In this document: one piece after another, positions 50,940-61,129 of the stretch
How the letters are laid out: every line of letters begins with the position of its first letter
How positions within the stretch are numbered: position 1 is the first letter of the stretch
DNA from: Parelaphostrongylus tenuis
Taxonomy: Eukaryota > Nematoda > Chromadorea > Rhabditida > Metastrongylidae
Direction of reading: 5' to 3'
Assembly (NCBI GenBank): GCA_019055375.1
Contig: JAHQIW010007125.1
Coordinates: 1 to 64,000, forward strand
DNA length: 64,000 bases
Notes under the pieces: generated by a model
Seen by the model: the letters and a program-made list of their open reading frames with translations, nothing else
Databases searched by the model: none
What the model was told of the DNA's origin: nothing
Program-made: the position numbers and the translations under genes

Positions 50940-51645
50940 AATATGAGCACTAGGAAAACGACGAATAATAAGAGCGCTTTTACCTTGTGATTGAAGGATT
51001 CAAATCTAGATTTCGTCCTATTTACTGAAGACTTCTGAACTGGTTTCTCGCTCTATGTTCTGTGGAAGTCAAAATCCATACCATTTTTGGGGCGAGGGCG
51101 AGCCTTCCTCTTTGGAGAAACTGGAAAATCTTTCTTCGTAGAATTTTCAGTATCTATTCAATGGCTTGATAGACCATATTCCATATTTTATTTGATTTCT
51201 TCAAGAGGTCTTCTTAGTGAGCTGTCGCAAGGGAAATAAAATCACGTTTCATCATTGGTTCGTCCTGTTTGCCAGCTAGAGCTCGTAGATGATTTTCACT
51301 TAACTCTTAGCATTCACTCGATAGCACATATCTCATAAATTATGAGACGGAATTTGATTTCTGAAAAGGTCTTCATAATGTGCAGCACGAGCGAAAAGAA
51401 AGTTGAATTTTACTCCCAGAGTTTTCTTATCACATAAGAGTTATATGCGCACCATGGTCATGCTCTATAAAAGATCACCTATCAGGTGTCCAACAAAGTT
51501 TTCGAACTTGACCCCGAAAATAAAAATTTTCCCACGCGAAGAAATTTTTTTTCTACCTATTTTGTGCAGAATTTTCTTGCGCATCGTTTCGTATATTTTT
51601 GCACGTACTTGTCCAGCAATGAAGCCGTCACGGGAAGTCATTCGC
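50940..51645. repeat. Diverged family F pieces
   Basis: GTCTTCTTAGTGAGCTGTCG, AAATAAAATCACGTTTCATC and AAGGTCTTCATAATGTGCAG follow family F wording, leading up to the mariner fossil. Confidence 0.45.
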
Positions 51646-51985
51646 AGCTTACTCCATCGCCGTCGCTAAGTCATTTTGCTTCAAGACAATGCAAAGCCAC
51701 ACATGGCCAAGAAAACAACGAAGAAGTTGACCAATTCGGGCTGGAAGCACTTGAATCGTCCGCCGTATTCGCCAAATCTCTCTCCATCCGATTTCCGTCT
51801 CTTTAGATCATGGGAGCACTGGTTAGGCAAGAAGAGGTTTTGAGACATCAAACATTTGCGTCGAGATATGATTGCTTCATTTGCATCAAATAATAATGAG
51901 TTCTATGAGCGCGGAATTGAGTTGTTACCGGACCATTGGCAAAATTGCATACAGGCACGCGAAGGATACTTCAGCTGATATTATT
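51645..51985 (+). pseudogene. Mariner transposase C-terminal fossil
   Basis: One shifted frame reads LLQDNAKPHMAKKTTKKLTN (second catalytic D region), NRPPYSPNLSPSDFRLFRSW (third catalytic D) and GKKRF; after a stop, ERGIELLPDHWQNCIQAREG and FS at the end. Only the last third is present. Confidence 0.82.
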
Positions 51986-52149
51986 TGATACCTCCTATTA
52001 CTCGGAAAAGCAAATTTTGAATTTCTGGATCAAGTTCGGATACTTAGTTGGAGAGTCAACATAAGTGCATCATGATCATATGAGTACGTAGAGGTAATCG
52101 TGGAGTATCAAAATATTGAGAAACTGATTTTTTTTTCTGGAAAGGAGAA

Positions 52150-52580
52150 AATACTTCTATTTATTGGGTTTGCAAGAAATTTTCCGCATTCATTCGTTTT
52201 TGCTGATCTTTTTTCATGCATCTGAGTTTTTGATCAACGTTTAGAGCAGCTTCCTGCGTTATTTTGATATCACAACACTTATACATGTGTTATTGAGATG
52301 GAACTGTCCCGAGAGCAAAACGATTTTTGATGTTAGATGAGTATCGTAGGGTTCAAGTGCCGCTTTGGCACGCAGCGATACTCGTGTTGCATCACCAATC
52401 ACTTTTGCTCTCGGGACAATTCCATCTTTAACAAACACATGTGTTCATAAATCACAGTAATCACAATAAGCTGCTCTAAACGACAGTAAATCAAAGACTC
52501 AAATGCATGAAAAATTATTAACGAAAACGAAAAGTTCGGAAAATTTCCTGCGAGCTCAATAGATAACTACAATCGAGCCT
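52150..52580. repeat. Long hairpin (inverted repeat) of about 430 bp
   Basis: Arms about 52155-52340 and 52390-52575 are complementary over most of their length: GAACTGTCCCGAGAGCAAAA pairs with TTTTGCTCTCGGGACAATTC, GTTTAGAGCAGCTT with AAGCTGCTCTAAAC, and AAATTTTCCG with CGGAAAATTT. The loop contains GTGCCGCTTTGGCACGCAGC. No coding frame. Confidence 0.78.
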
Positions 52581-52859
52581 CTCAACGTGGCTGTTGCTGA
52601 CTCTGCGCGCAGATTTGTTCGATAAGCGTGCGATCTTAGTTATTCAAAAAATTTTCCCCGTTAGGAGAAAAGTTACAAGTTACAGTAGCAAGCTTGTGGG
52701 AAAAACTTTGTTCTTTTATCCTAGAGAGAATAGCTTTTCGTTTTCATTCCAAACTGCCGATTAGGCGCGCTATGATGGTCAAGCACCGGGCCAACTACTC
52801 CTAAAGACATTAGTATCGAGATTGAAGATACTGAATGACCTATAAAATTTCACTGAAAA

Positions 52860-54150
52860 GCTAAGCCAATATGAGTGCAAAACGCACTTAACACTTCGAA
52901 GGCAAAACGCAATTATCTCGTCGTTGTTACAGCAAAAAAAAGATCGTTTCAGAAACCGTTCTCGTTAAAATCGTTGTTTCCCAAGCTATCGAATGATTAC
53001 TTAAACTCTGGTTGTAAGGCGAAGCGTAATATTCTCTTCCTTGCTACATCGCACTAAAAAAGCCTCTTCACAAATCAAGCCGAGCGCGAAAATTGCGACT
53101 TTTTCAGCTATCGAATATCAGTGCAAGTCTAGCGAAAAATCTGTGCCCCCACGAAAAATCAACAAAGGTTAGTGTACAATTTTTTGCCCATTCGGCCCCG
53201 AATGGTCAACACGCCTCACATAAAACCTTCGGTACAAGACTTGCCTTACATCCTTAGTGATCATTACATAGCTCACCTCGTCATTCTCAAGAGTGTTTAT
53301 GAATTTTGAAAGCACCTTCTCAGTGCGCTGTAGCAGCGAATATGAGATTACAGTTCGTCTTCAATGAGCATTTTTCGCTCGCCAAAGATTTATGGTAGAC
53401 TATTCAGCAAAGTTATAGTACTTACTATACTTACTAGATAGTTTGGAAAACGATGATTCTAAAACTGAATCAAGTTTTCAAAAAGGTCTATACAGTGAAA
53501 ACAATCTTACCATTCGCACTATAGGATTGCGCACGAAAAACACACGAACATGTAGAGGAAATTGTGATGTATCAGAGTATCAAAAAAGGTAGGAATTTTT
53601 GTGAAACGGAGATCAAATTCGTTATTAAATAAAGTTGCGCCCTTTCGAACGGCAGTTAAAATCGCTGCGCATCTCTTGTTTTATATAGAATTTTTTTCGC
53701 AATTTTGAATCTCAGGATTTTTATATAGGAATTGTAGAAGGACTTTGTATTATTCCCTAGGTACCAGCTTTAAGTTCGTTCCATTTTGTCGCCATGAAGT
53801 TATGAAAACACGCTATGATATCTTAGCGACGGGCTAACTACTTCGGTTGAAACGTAATATTAGTTTCGCTCTTACAGCAGCATATGGAGTAATTTTTCGC
53901 ACCGCACTTTACCCTCGGAATCGTTGAGATTTGCGCCATCAAAGACTGCTAAAAGTATAGCAAAAAGCCATCCACTGAGCCTTGCTTAGCGAACGCAGTA
54001 AATTGAGTGTAAAACGGAATTTTCGCCGCTACAATGCACAGAGAAGGCCTTTTCAGAAACCAAGCAAAAAATCAAAGTCTATGGGATTTAGGCTTTTGAA
54101 TAACTCTGAAAGTTTTGCGGAAATGCTCCCTCTAGCGAGGAAGGCCTCTA
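52860..54150. repeat. Diverged family F pieces
   Basis: Stretches such as GCTATCGAATGATTACTTAA, GTGCGCTGTAGCAGCGAATA and CGCTACAATGCACAGAGAAG recur. No gene recognised; several AT-rich chance frames. Confidence 0.45.
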
Positions 54151-55264
54151 AATAATCATGGTACAAAAGCGTGCACTCTCCATCCCGAACGCGTGAAGAA
54201 CGGAGAAAGTTGTTCATCAATAACAGTACATTTGCTGCCCAGATCATTCTCGCTAGTGAGTGACTTCTGATGACACTATAGCGTTATAATTTGGTTGAAA
54301 GATAGGCTAAGCAATGGCCTTAGTTGGTGTGTCGGATAGCACGTGAGCAGGTAAGGGTAAACACGGGCCCGAACTTGACCCGAGTATCCGAGTTATTCTA
54401 CTATCTTAACATCCTTGTGACTCTTTTTAACACTAGGGGTTCTATTTTCTCAGATACTGACTTTGAAAGGATGGAAGATAAGGTGAATCTGAGCACGAGA
54501 TCGAAACAACGACCGAATGCGCATAGTAGCTCATCTCTAGCCACCATAGCTCATACGCCTCAAACATTTCATATTTCTCCATGTAAATAGTCTCAAAGAG
54601 GAACACTTTCACGAAATACAAGGGTATTGACACTGCTCAATGAATAATTCGCTTCTTCTAATACTTCGTGAAACACTGATTCGTCAGGTGGATTACCAAA
54701 AACCTCTTTGCGACACAAACATTACGAACTGTTGGGCTAACTGTAGTAGTCGTGAAAAAAAATTGCTATTATGCTCATGATCTTGAATATCACGTTTGTA
54801 GTAGAACAGTGATTTTCAGGAAGGTGAGATTTATTGTGACGATTTAGAAGGCAAAAATCATAACCGTTTCTATAATATTTTCTGCTATTAAAACAATTGT
54901 TGCCTGTTTCCATTATCAATAGAAAAATGTGAGAATAATAACGGCAATAAGAGCTATGGCAACGAGCTCAATACATTTGTGCTCTTGACTTATTTTAGCA
55001 TGCCATTTCACTTTAGCAATGTGGACATTTCTTTATGACTTACATGAAGATTTTCATTTAGTAAAAACTTAGAAGATCAAGGAAGCTGTGCTCCAAACAA
55101 CTTCACATCTACTCCAGAGTAGATAAGGCTTTTGTTTCAAGTTGTTCGGCATTGTATTTGAAATTTATTTTAATTTTTTCCTATGCACACAGTACCATCC
55201 CTGGTAATTAAGCACCAATTATTATCTATACACGCCTTTCTCTACTACATTTATGCAACGTAAA
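54151..55264. other. No gene recognised
   Basis: AT-rich, with one S1 SINE scrap (54440-54550). Confidence 0.45.
54440..54550 (-). mobile_element. SINE family S1 fragment
   Basis: GGTGAATCTGAGCACGAGAT, CGAAACAACGACCGAATGCG resemble the head-proximal body of S1 on the - strand. Very diverged. Confidence 0.4.
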
Positions 55265-55790
55265 TTCTTTCCATTTTGACTGCCACTTGCAGTGGTATGA
55301 TGTTATACTTATACCCAATATATGGAGTACTGTGCAAAAACGTTTGCGTCAGCCGGGATTTGAACCCAGGTCTCACTCTTTCCGGGAGCGTATGCTAACC
55401 ATGTATTACCGACGCTCATTCTTGCACAGCACTCTTATTTACGCTACAACGCGTTGCCTGCCAACAGCCAACCGTCGACGCTCTGGCGGGGCAGCCGCTA
55501 TCGTCATTGAACCCACTTGTGTTGACAGACATTGGATATCGATAATCAGTCAGAATTCTTTTTATTTGACTGCCACTTGCAGTGGTATGATGTTACCAGT
55601 ATGCCCAATAATGTGGAGTGCTGTTGGCAGACAACGCGTTACAGCGTAAATAAGAGTGCTGTGCAAAACGAGCGTCTGTAGTGCAATGGTTAGCATACGC
55701 TCCCGGAAAGAGTGAGATCTGGGTTCGAATCCCGGCTGACGCAAGCGTTTTTGCACAGTACTCCACATATTGGGTATAAATTTATGCAAA
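55265..55790. mobile_element. tRNA-derived SINE palindrome, family T
   Basis: Heads at 55346-55415 (-) and 55672-55742 (+), with tails at 55270-55310 (outward), at 55560-55610 (internal) and TTGGGTATA at the right end. The 5' extension with AACCGTCGACGCTCTGGCGG matches the 1714-2268 unit. The two units share most of their length, so they are recent relatives. Confidence 0.8.
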
Positions 55791-56289
55791 CATTTTCACT
55801 TCATTACTGGGTTTGGAGATATGGAACTGGATATCTTCGGAGATGTTTTGATAGATTGCTTTTTATTTTTGCCTTCTTTCTAGAACATGTTCTTCAGAAA
55901 CTTCATCACTTTTACCGCATGAACTCCAACTCGAACATGAACTTAGGTAGATGTTAATAACGCGAACGCACCCCTGTTCTTACATTTCCATTGGTCCTCA
56001 TCCTGTATCACAGTTACTACTAAGCTTCACTGATATATCCCTTATACAAGGAGCAACGCACCTTTTGTATTGAACCTTTATTGCTTTTGCTGAGATTACA
56101 AGTTTCAAAAGGTTTTCGAACTGTTTCATGGCATTTTTGTACCTTAGGCTGGCTTTCTAACGATGAAACTTAGTAATAACTGTGGTACACATCTGTTTTT
56201 AGAATAATCCCCATGCTGCGCATAGCGATTCCACGATCAGGAACTTAATCATGCGTGATAGGACGTCAAACCATTGATAGAGCAGTGCG
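55791..56289. other. No feature recognised
   Basis: AT-rich sequence between a SINE palindrome and a family R repeat. Confidence 0.45.
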
Positions 56290-56480
56290 TAGGGTAATAT
56301 TTCTGCAAAACCAATCCTTTCGATGATCCGCAATCATATTTCACTGTACGGATCTCAGCACTTCTAGCACTAATTTCCTTTCCTCGCACTTATCCTCCAC
56401 AAAGATCTTCGACTATTTCGCGTGTTTTCGACTGTCTGGAAATACCACTTTCTTCATTAATGACGTAGAACTGGTTGGGC
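56290..56480 (-). mobile_element. Repeat family R fragment
   Basis: ATCTCAGCACTTCTAGCACT, TTATCCTCCACAAAGATCTT, TTCGCGTGTTTTCGACTGTC. It adjoins an S2 copy. Confidence 0.52.
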
Positions 56481-56625
56481 AAATCTCTTTGCAATTTCGG
56501 AAGGACACGAGCTGGAGCGCTCCGAAAGGCCCTCGTTGATTGATTGCAAGAAAGTACTGGAAATTGGATTGGACCAGTACCTTGCTTCCTGATAGCCTGT
56601 ATCACCAACCACTCGGTCATTACAA
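56440..56625 (-). mobile_element. SINE-like repeat family S2
   Basis: On the - strand GACCGAGTGGTTGGTGATAC then AGGAAGCAAGGTACTGGTCC and a CAATCAATCAACGAGGGCC end. Confidence 0.55.
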
Positions 56626-56686
56626 CTCCCATTATTGTTATTATTGTCATTGCTATTGCAGCGTGGAAAGAGTACTGTCAAAACAG

Positions 56687-56800
56687 GCGTTGGTAGTGCA
56701 ACGAATAGAGCACGCGCCTCCGGACTGGGTGAAATTCGGCTTTAAGTTTCGCCTGACGCAAACGTTTTGCACATCACCCTACATCATTAGGTATGCTACT
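56687..56800 (+). mobile_element. tRNA-derived SINE, family T
   Basis: Head 56687-56759 (GCGTTGG/CTGACGC acceptor; A box GTAGTGCAACGAATAGAGCA), then AAACGTTTTGCACATCACC. The B box has decayed to CTTTAAGTTTC. Confidence 0.62.
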
Positions 56801-57484
56801 GCTACTAATATGATTTCACTCATTCGTTATTATAATTGACCCTATATGACTCAGTGTACACTTTCTCCAAACGGTTTGTCACCTTTCCTTAAACAGAGGT
56901 CATCATTTTCTTTTGTCTTAATTGGCTGCTTCTAGAGGATTTTTCGTATTTATCAATGTCGCTGACTCTTAGTAAGTGATTTCTGCGAAAGTCCGGAGCG
57001 ACTCTACCAGAGTGTTCCCATATTTTTGCCACAGGCGCTCCCGAGCCTTCGTGAATCGGAGGGAGGGTTGTTCAGACAAGTCTGGTCGAACCGAAAGGTA
57101 TAGTGATTATATTTCAAGATATTTCTACTCATTGTATGTCCCAAATCTAGCAGACTCTGTGGACGTGAAGTAGATGGACAATATGTCTCGTAATGGCGGT
57201 CTATAAATAACTCTTGCAGAAATTCAATCTCAATTAAGAAACATTAAGAGATCGACGCTTTTGCATGGGAATGTCAAAAATAGTTAAGAAGCTCTGAGTA
57301 CAGATGAGTGATGTGATACTCGTGTAGGACTCTATGGTAGCACAGCATTATAAGCATAGTAATAGCATGGTAAAGTGGGAATGTGAGTGAAACATCCATG
57401 TTCTTTCACCTGATATCTGGTTCGATTTGGTTAGCAGGAAACAAATGAAAAATTGACCCTTTCACTGAACAAAAAATTTTTCAA
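56801..57484. other. No feature recognised
   Basis: No convincing frame, repeat or RNA. Confidence 0.45.
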
Positions 57485-58170
57485 AAGAGTCTCAATAATC
57501 AATCCAAAGCTCAAATCTTGCGTGATCGCTTTTGAGAAACCTTTTTACAAAGCTGTAAAATTCAAGATAAAATTATGTTTTACATCGGCCGCAAAAATCA
57601 ACTATCACTTCGCTGGAAACACGGAAAGCACATGAACGTGTGGAGAAAATCTTTAACCGTCAGACTCAGTCGTTTGATCCGAAGATTTTTTCGAAACGGA
57701 GAAACAATTCCTAATTGAATAACAAAATTTGCACTTTTCTATGGCTTGCAGAAGGCCCAATCGATCGACTGCAATGTTGAAACCTGTCGCATCTGCCCCG
57801 TCCACCTCGTAGAATAGTCAAAATACTAACGCTCGCGTATGTGAATTCAATTTTATTTTCCCTGCTGTACTGCAGAAAACGGTATTTCTATAAAATAAGC
57901 ACAGCATTTGAATCTTTAAATCTTGCGTTATCGATGGATTACTAATAGCGTAAAGAAAGAGCTTTGTCTTGCTAGAAAACGGGGTATGTGAAACACAGAT
58001 GTTATCGTTTCCTTGAAGCGTTATTACAAGGACTTTTTGAAATTGACTATGTCGAGCACCAGCCAGAGATTTGAGCTATCCAATAGTGACTAGCACTCTT
58101 GTGAAAAATTCTTGTACAGTTAAAGGGGTGGTTTTCTTCTTTTGTTCCCTTCTGACCGAAAATAACCTGA
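57485..58170. repeat. Old foldback repeat (family F)
   Basis: CTCAAATCTTGCGTGATCGC left; AGCCAGAGATTTGAGCTATC and CACTCTTGTGAAAAATTCTT right; middle CTCGCGTATGTGAATTCAAT and CTGCTGTACTGCAGAAAACG. Confidence 0.66.
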
Positions 58171-59044
58171 TAAACATCGGGTGTTCCCGTACTTGTACCA
58201 TTTCAGAATGCCAATAAATTATACGCTTTATTTTATTTGATTTAAAAGCTAAAAATATCAGTTCTGTGTTCGTCAGCGGGAAAGTGTGCATTCAAAAACT
58301 ACAGTTCGTTGAGTACTATTGTAATTTTCACTACGGGCATAGCGATATGTAATCTGAGGACTTTCGAAGAACAGGAATCAAGCGTTTTGGGATAAGCTTT
58401 TTTCTTTGTTGAATAATCAATCAATGTATCTTAGTCGTTTTGATACGTGATTGCCAAGTAGTCAAATCTTATGCATGAACTGTTCGAGTGCTTACAGCTG
58501 CTCGAGCAATGATCAAGCTTGATTGAACACAAAAAGCAAGAGATATTAGTGAAGGTCATCTCCTTCTAGTTAACGCTGCACCAATGCCATTCTTTTCAAA
58601 TCACAATCTTTAGATTAAATAGAAGCGCAAAAAAAGCAATTTTGATAGAAAAGACAACTACGTAGTCAAAATGTTTCACTTTTCTCTAAAATATGAAATA
58701 TACTGGAACAAGATAGAACTGGATACCATGGCCGCTTATAATTGATTAACTGTAAAAAGACTAAGATTTTCATTAGAAAGTGTAAAAAAATAGCTTCAAT
58801 GGCACCACGGCCATAAGCTCGTTATGCGCAGAGACGAAAAACTGCATAATGCGAGTATTAGCGAAGAAAGTAGACTATTGTAAGCCACAGAGAAATCCTT
58901 GCAATTCACTGAGTCGGTTACGTATCTGGGTAAAAACACTTTCTTGAGCCGAGAAGCATTAGTCGCCCACTCAAATGATCATCAATGTCCGAAATTTAAT
59001 TTTTTTTCACACCACTTTATTAATTTTTTTGTCTTGTCCGTTTG
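58171..59044. other. No feature recognised
   Basis: AT-rich with poly-A and poly-T runs; no conserved element. Confidence 0.45.
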
Positions 59045-59330
59045 AAGGCCGCTTGTGGCGCAGTGGTTAAAGGTGCTCTGGGTCGCACATAAGGACAATG
59101 GCTCGATCTCGAGCTCATAGCTCACCAACTCTTCTATCACTTCGAGGTTCGGCGTTCCAGATTTGTCTGGGAGGATAAACAATACTGACGACATATAGCG
59201 AAAACCAGTGCAAATCACTGTAAAGGCCAGAATTGCGTTCAGTCATCACAGGCGAAGCTAAAAATCAAAGACGGACGCATGGCGCAACCTTAAGGGATTG
59301 ATCAATTTTGAGAGCTTCATCCTTTGTACT
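59045..59330 (+). mobile_element. SINE family S1, diverged
   Basis: Head GGCCGCTTGTGGCGCAGTGG, TGGCTCGATCTCGAGCTC B-box region, then TTTGTCTGGGAGGATAAACA and the end AAGGGATTGATCAATTTTGA with a CATCCTTTG tail. Confidence 0.76.
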
Positions 59331-59472
59331 TCTATATTAGACAGATGCAAAAGCAATGAGATTATACCTTCATTTCGAGTGTTTTATTAAAGACCACGCT
59401 CAAATTTCAAAATATCTCATAATTATTATTTGATCCAACATGTCGTGTGGTGTGTTAATGGGCTCTTGTACG

Positions 59473-59515
59473 GCCTGGTACACGTGTTTCGACCTTACAA
59501 TCTCGTCAGTCGGGC
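59473..59515 (-). ncRNA. Class A hammerhead, stem I mismatched
   Basis: - strand: GCCCGA, CTGACGA, stem II GATT-GTAA-GGTC, GAAA, ACACGTGT, then ACCAGGC instead of ATCGGGC. Core intact, stem I weakened. Confidence 0.7.
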
Positions 59516-60134
59516 AGAACGCATCTTTCAATCATTTTTTAGCCAATCATCTGCTCCAGTCCCCACACTAAGAGTCCATTAACAGACCACACGACATGTT
59601 GGCTCAAATAATTATTAGGAGATATATTGACACTAAGAGGTAACGAAGACGAACGATTTACAATGTAAATCAAGTGAAATTATCACCGAGTTCCAATGTT
59701 GTACACTCGATTGCTCTTTGGCTGGTATCTTAATGATATTATACCTTTATTCAGAGTGTTTTCATAAGGCCACCCTTAAATTTCAATAGATCTCTTCACT
59801 ATTGATTGAGCCAGATTGTAAGCTCGAAACACTTGTATTGGGCTGTACAAGAGCCCATTACCAGACGACATGACATGTTGGCTTAAATAATAATGAAGAG
59901 ATCTATCTAAATTTAAGCATGGTCATGAAAAAACACTTGCAATAAATGTATATTATCATGAAAGTACTAGCCAAAGAGCAATCGAGTGGACAACATTGGA
60001 ATTTGGTGATAATTTCACTTGATTTGCAGTGTAAATTGTTCGTGTTCGCCAACTCTTGTTGTGGGGAATGGAGCACCCACAGAGGATTGGCTAAAAAGCC
60101 TTTTAGCCTCATGGGATCGACGGAACCGACGGGG

Positions 60135-60182
60135 ATGCTACTGATGAGTCCCAATAGGGCGACATAGCCGCTTATATAGCAC
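60135..60182 (+). ncRNA. Hammerhead-like RNA, class C, core mutated
   Basis: TGCTA/TAGCA stem I, CTGATGA, stem II GTCC/GGGC, but GACA in place of GAAA. The stem III region is poorly paired. Probably a fossil of the class C family. Confidence 0.45.
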
Positions 60183-60253
60183 TAGACCTATCGGCTCAAA
60201 ACATATGGTATCCTTACCAGATTGACTGAAAAGATTGAAAGACGACGGGTTCT

Positions 60254-60296
60254 GCCCGACTGAGGAGACTGTAAGGTCGAAACACGTGTATTGGAC
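60254..60296 (+). ncRNA. Class A hammerhead, stem I mismatched
   Basis: GCCCGA, CTGAGGA (N7 is G), stem II GACT-GTAA-GGTC, GAAA, ACACGTGT, ATTGGAC. Core allowed; stem I 3' strand has decayed. Confidence 0.68.
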
Positions 60297-60470
60297 TGTA
60301 CAAGAGCCTATTACCAGACGACATGACATGTTGGCTTAAATAATAATGAAGAGATCTTAACTTTCGTTTCGGGTGTTTTCTTAAGACCACTGCTCAAATT
60401 TTAATATGCCTGATAATCATTATTTGGGCCACGCATGTCAGTGGTCTGCCAATGAGGGCAGACTTATAGA

Positions 60471-60513
60471 GCCCGATACACGTGTTTCGATCTTGCGATC
60501 TCGTCAGCTGGGC
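60471..60513 (-). ncRNA. Hammerhead ribozyme, class A
   Basis: - strand: GCCCAG, CTGACGA, GATC-GCAA-GATC, GAAA, ACACGTGT, GTA then TCGGGC. The inner two pairs of stem I are weakened. Faces the copy at 60572-60614 with only about 60 bp between. Confidence 0.74.
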
Positions 60514-60571
60514 AGTTACCCTTTCTCGTCTTTTCCCTTTCGAGATTAGCAAAAAACGAGGAAGGGTAACT

Positions 60572-60614
60572 GCCCGACTGACGAGATCGCAAAATTGAAA
60601 CACGTGAATCGGGC
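60572..60614 (+). ncRNA. Class A hammerhead, altered stem II and stem III
   Basis: GCCCGA, CTGACGA, stem II GATC/AATT weakened, GAAA, ACACGTGA (palindrome broken by one base), ATCGGGC. Stem I perfect. Confidence 0.68.
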
Positions 60615-60906
60615 TCTATAAGTCAGCCCTCATTGACAGACTACTGACATGCGTGGCTCAAATAATGATTATCAGGCATAATGAAGAGATCTAATGAAAT
60701 TTGAGCGTGGTCCTGAGAAAACTCTCGAAATAAAGTTACAATATTACAAAAATACTAGCCAAAGAGCGATCGTGTGTACAACACTGTATATTCAGTGATA
60801 ATTTCACTTGACATATATTGTAAATCGTTCGTCGTCACTTACCTCTTTATAGGGAGAGTGGGAGCTTCCGAGAGGACTGACTGAAGACTAAACGATGAAG
60901 TTTTCT

Positions 60907-60949
60907 GCCCGATTGACAAGAGTGTATGGTCGAAACACGCGTATCGGGC
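60907..60949 (+). ncRNA. Decayed class A hammerhead
   Basis: Stem I GCCCGA/TCGGGC is intact, but the core reads TTGACAA in place of CTGACGA; stem III reads ACACGCGT. Likely inactive. Confidence 0.6.
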
Positions 60950-61129
60950 TGTACAAGAGCCCATTAATAGACCTGGCATGTTGTATCAAATAATAATTAT
61001 GAGTAAGAGATTAATGCATAGTTGACTCTGATATAACTTTCATTCAGACCATAACTACGAAATGGGCCGTAAATCAGCAGAAACAACTCGTAACATCAAC
61101 AACATATTTGGCCCAGGAAGTGCTAACAA

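Larger units (their letters stand above)
59370..61020. mobile_element. Nested cluster of class A hammerhead elements
   Basis: At least four overlapping or nested copies, with ends such as TTTCGAGTGTTTTATTAAAG, TTTCAGAGTGTTTTCATAAG-like and GAGCGTGGTCCTGAGAAAAC. Hammerhead motifs lie at 59473-59515 (-), 59820-59845 (+, 3' half only), 60254-60296 (+), 60471-60513 (-), 60572-60614 (+) and 60907-60949 (+, decayed). The internal GGAGCACCCACAGAGGATTGG motif and GAGCAATCGAGTG motif recur. No coding frame resembling a transposition protein is seen. Confidence 0.72.
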
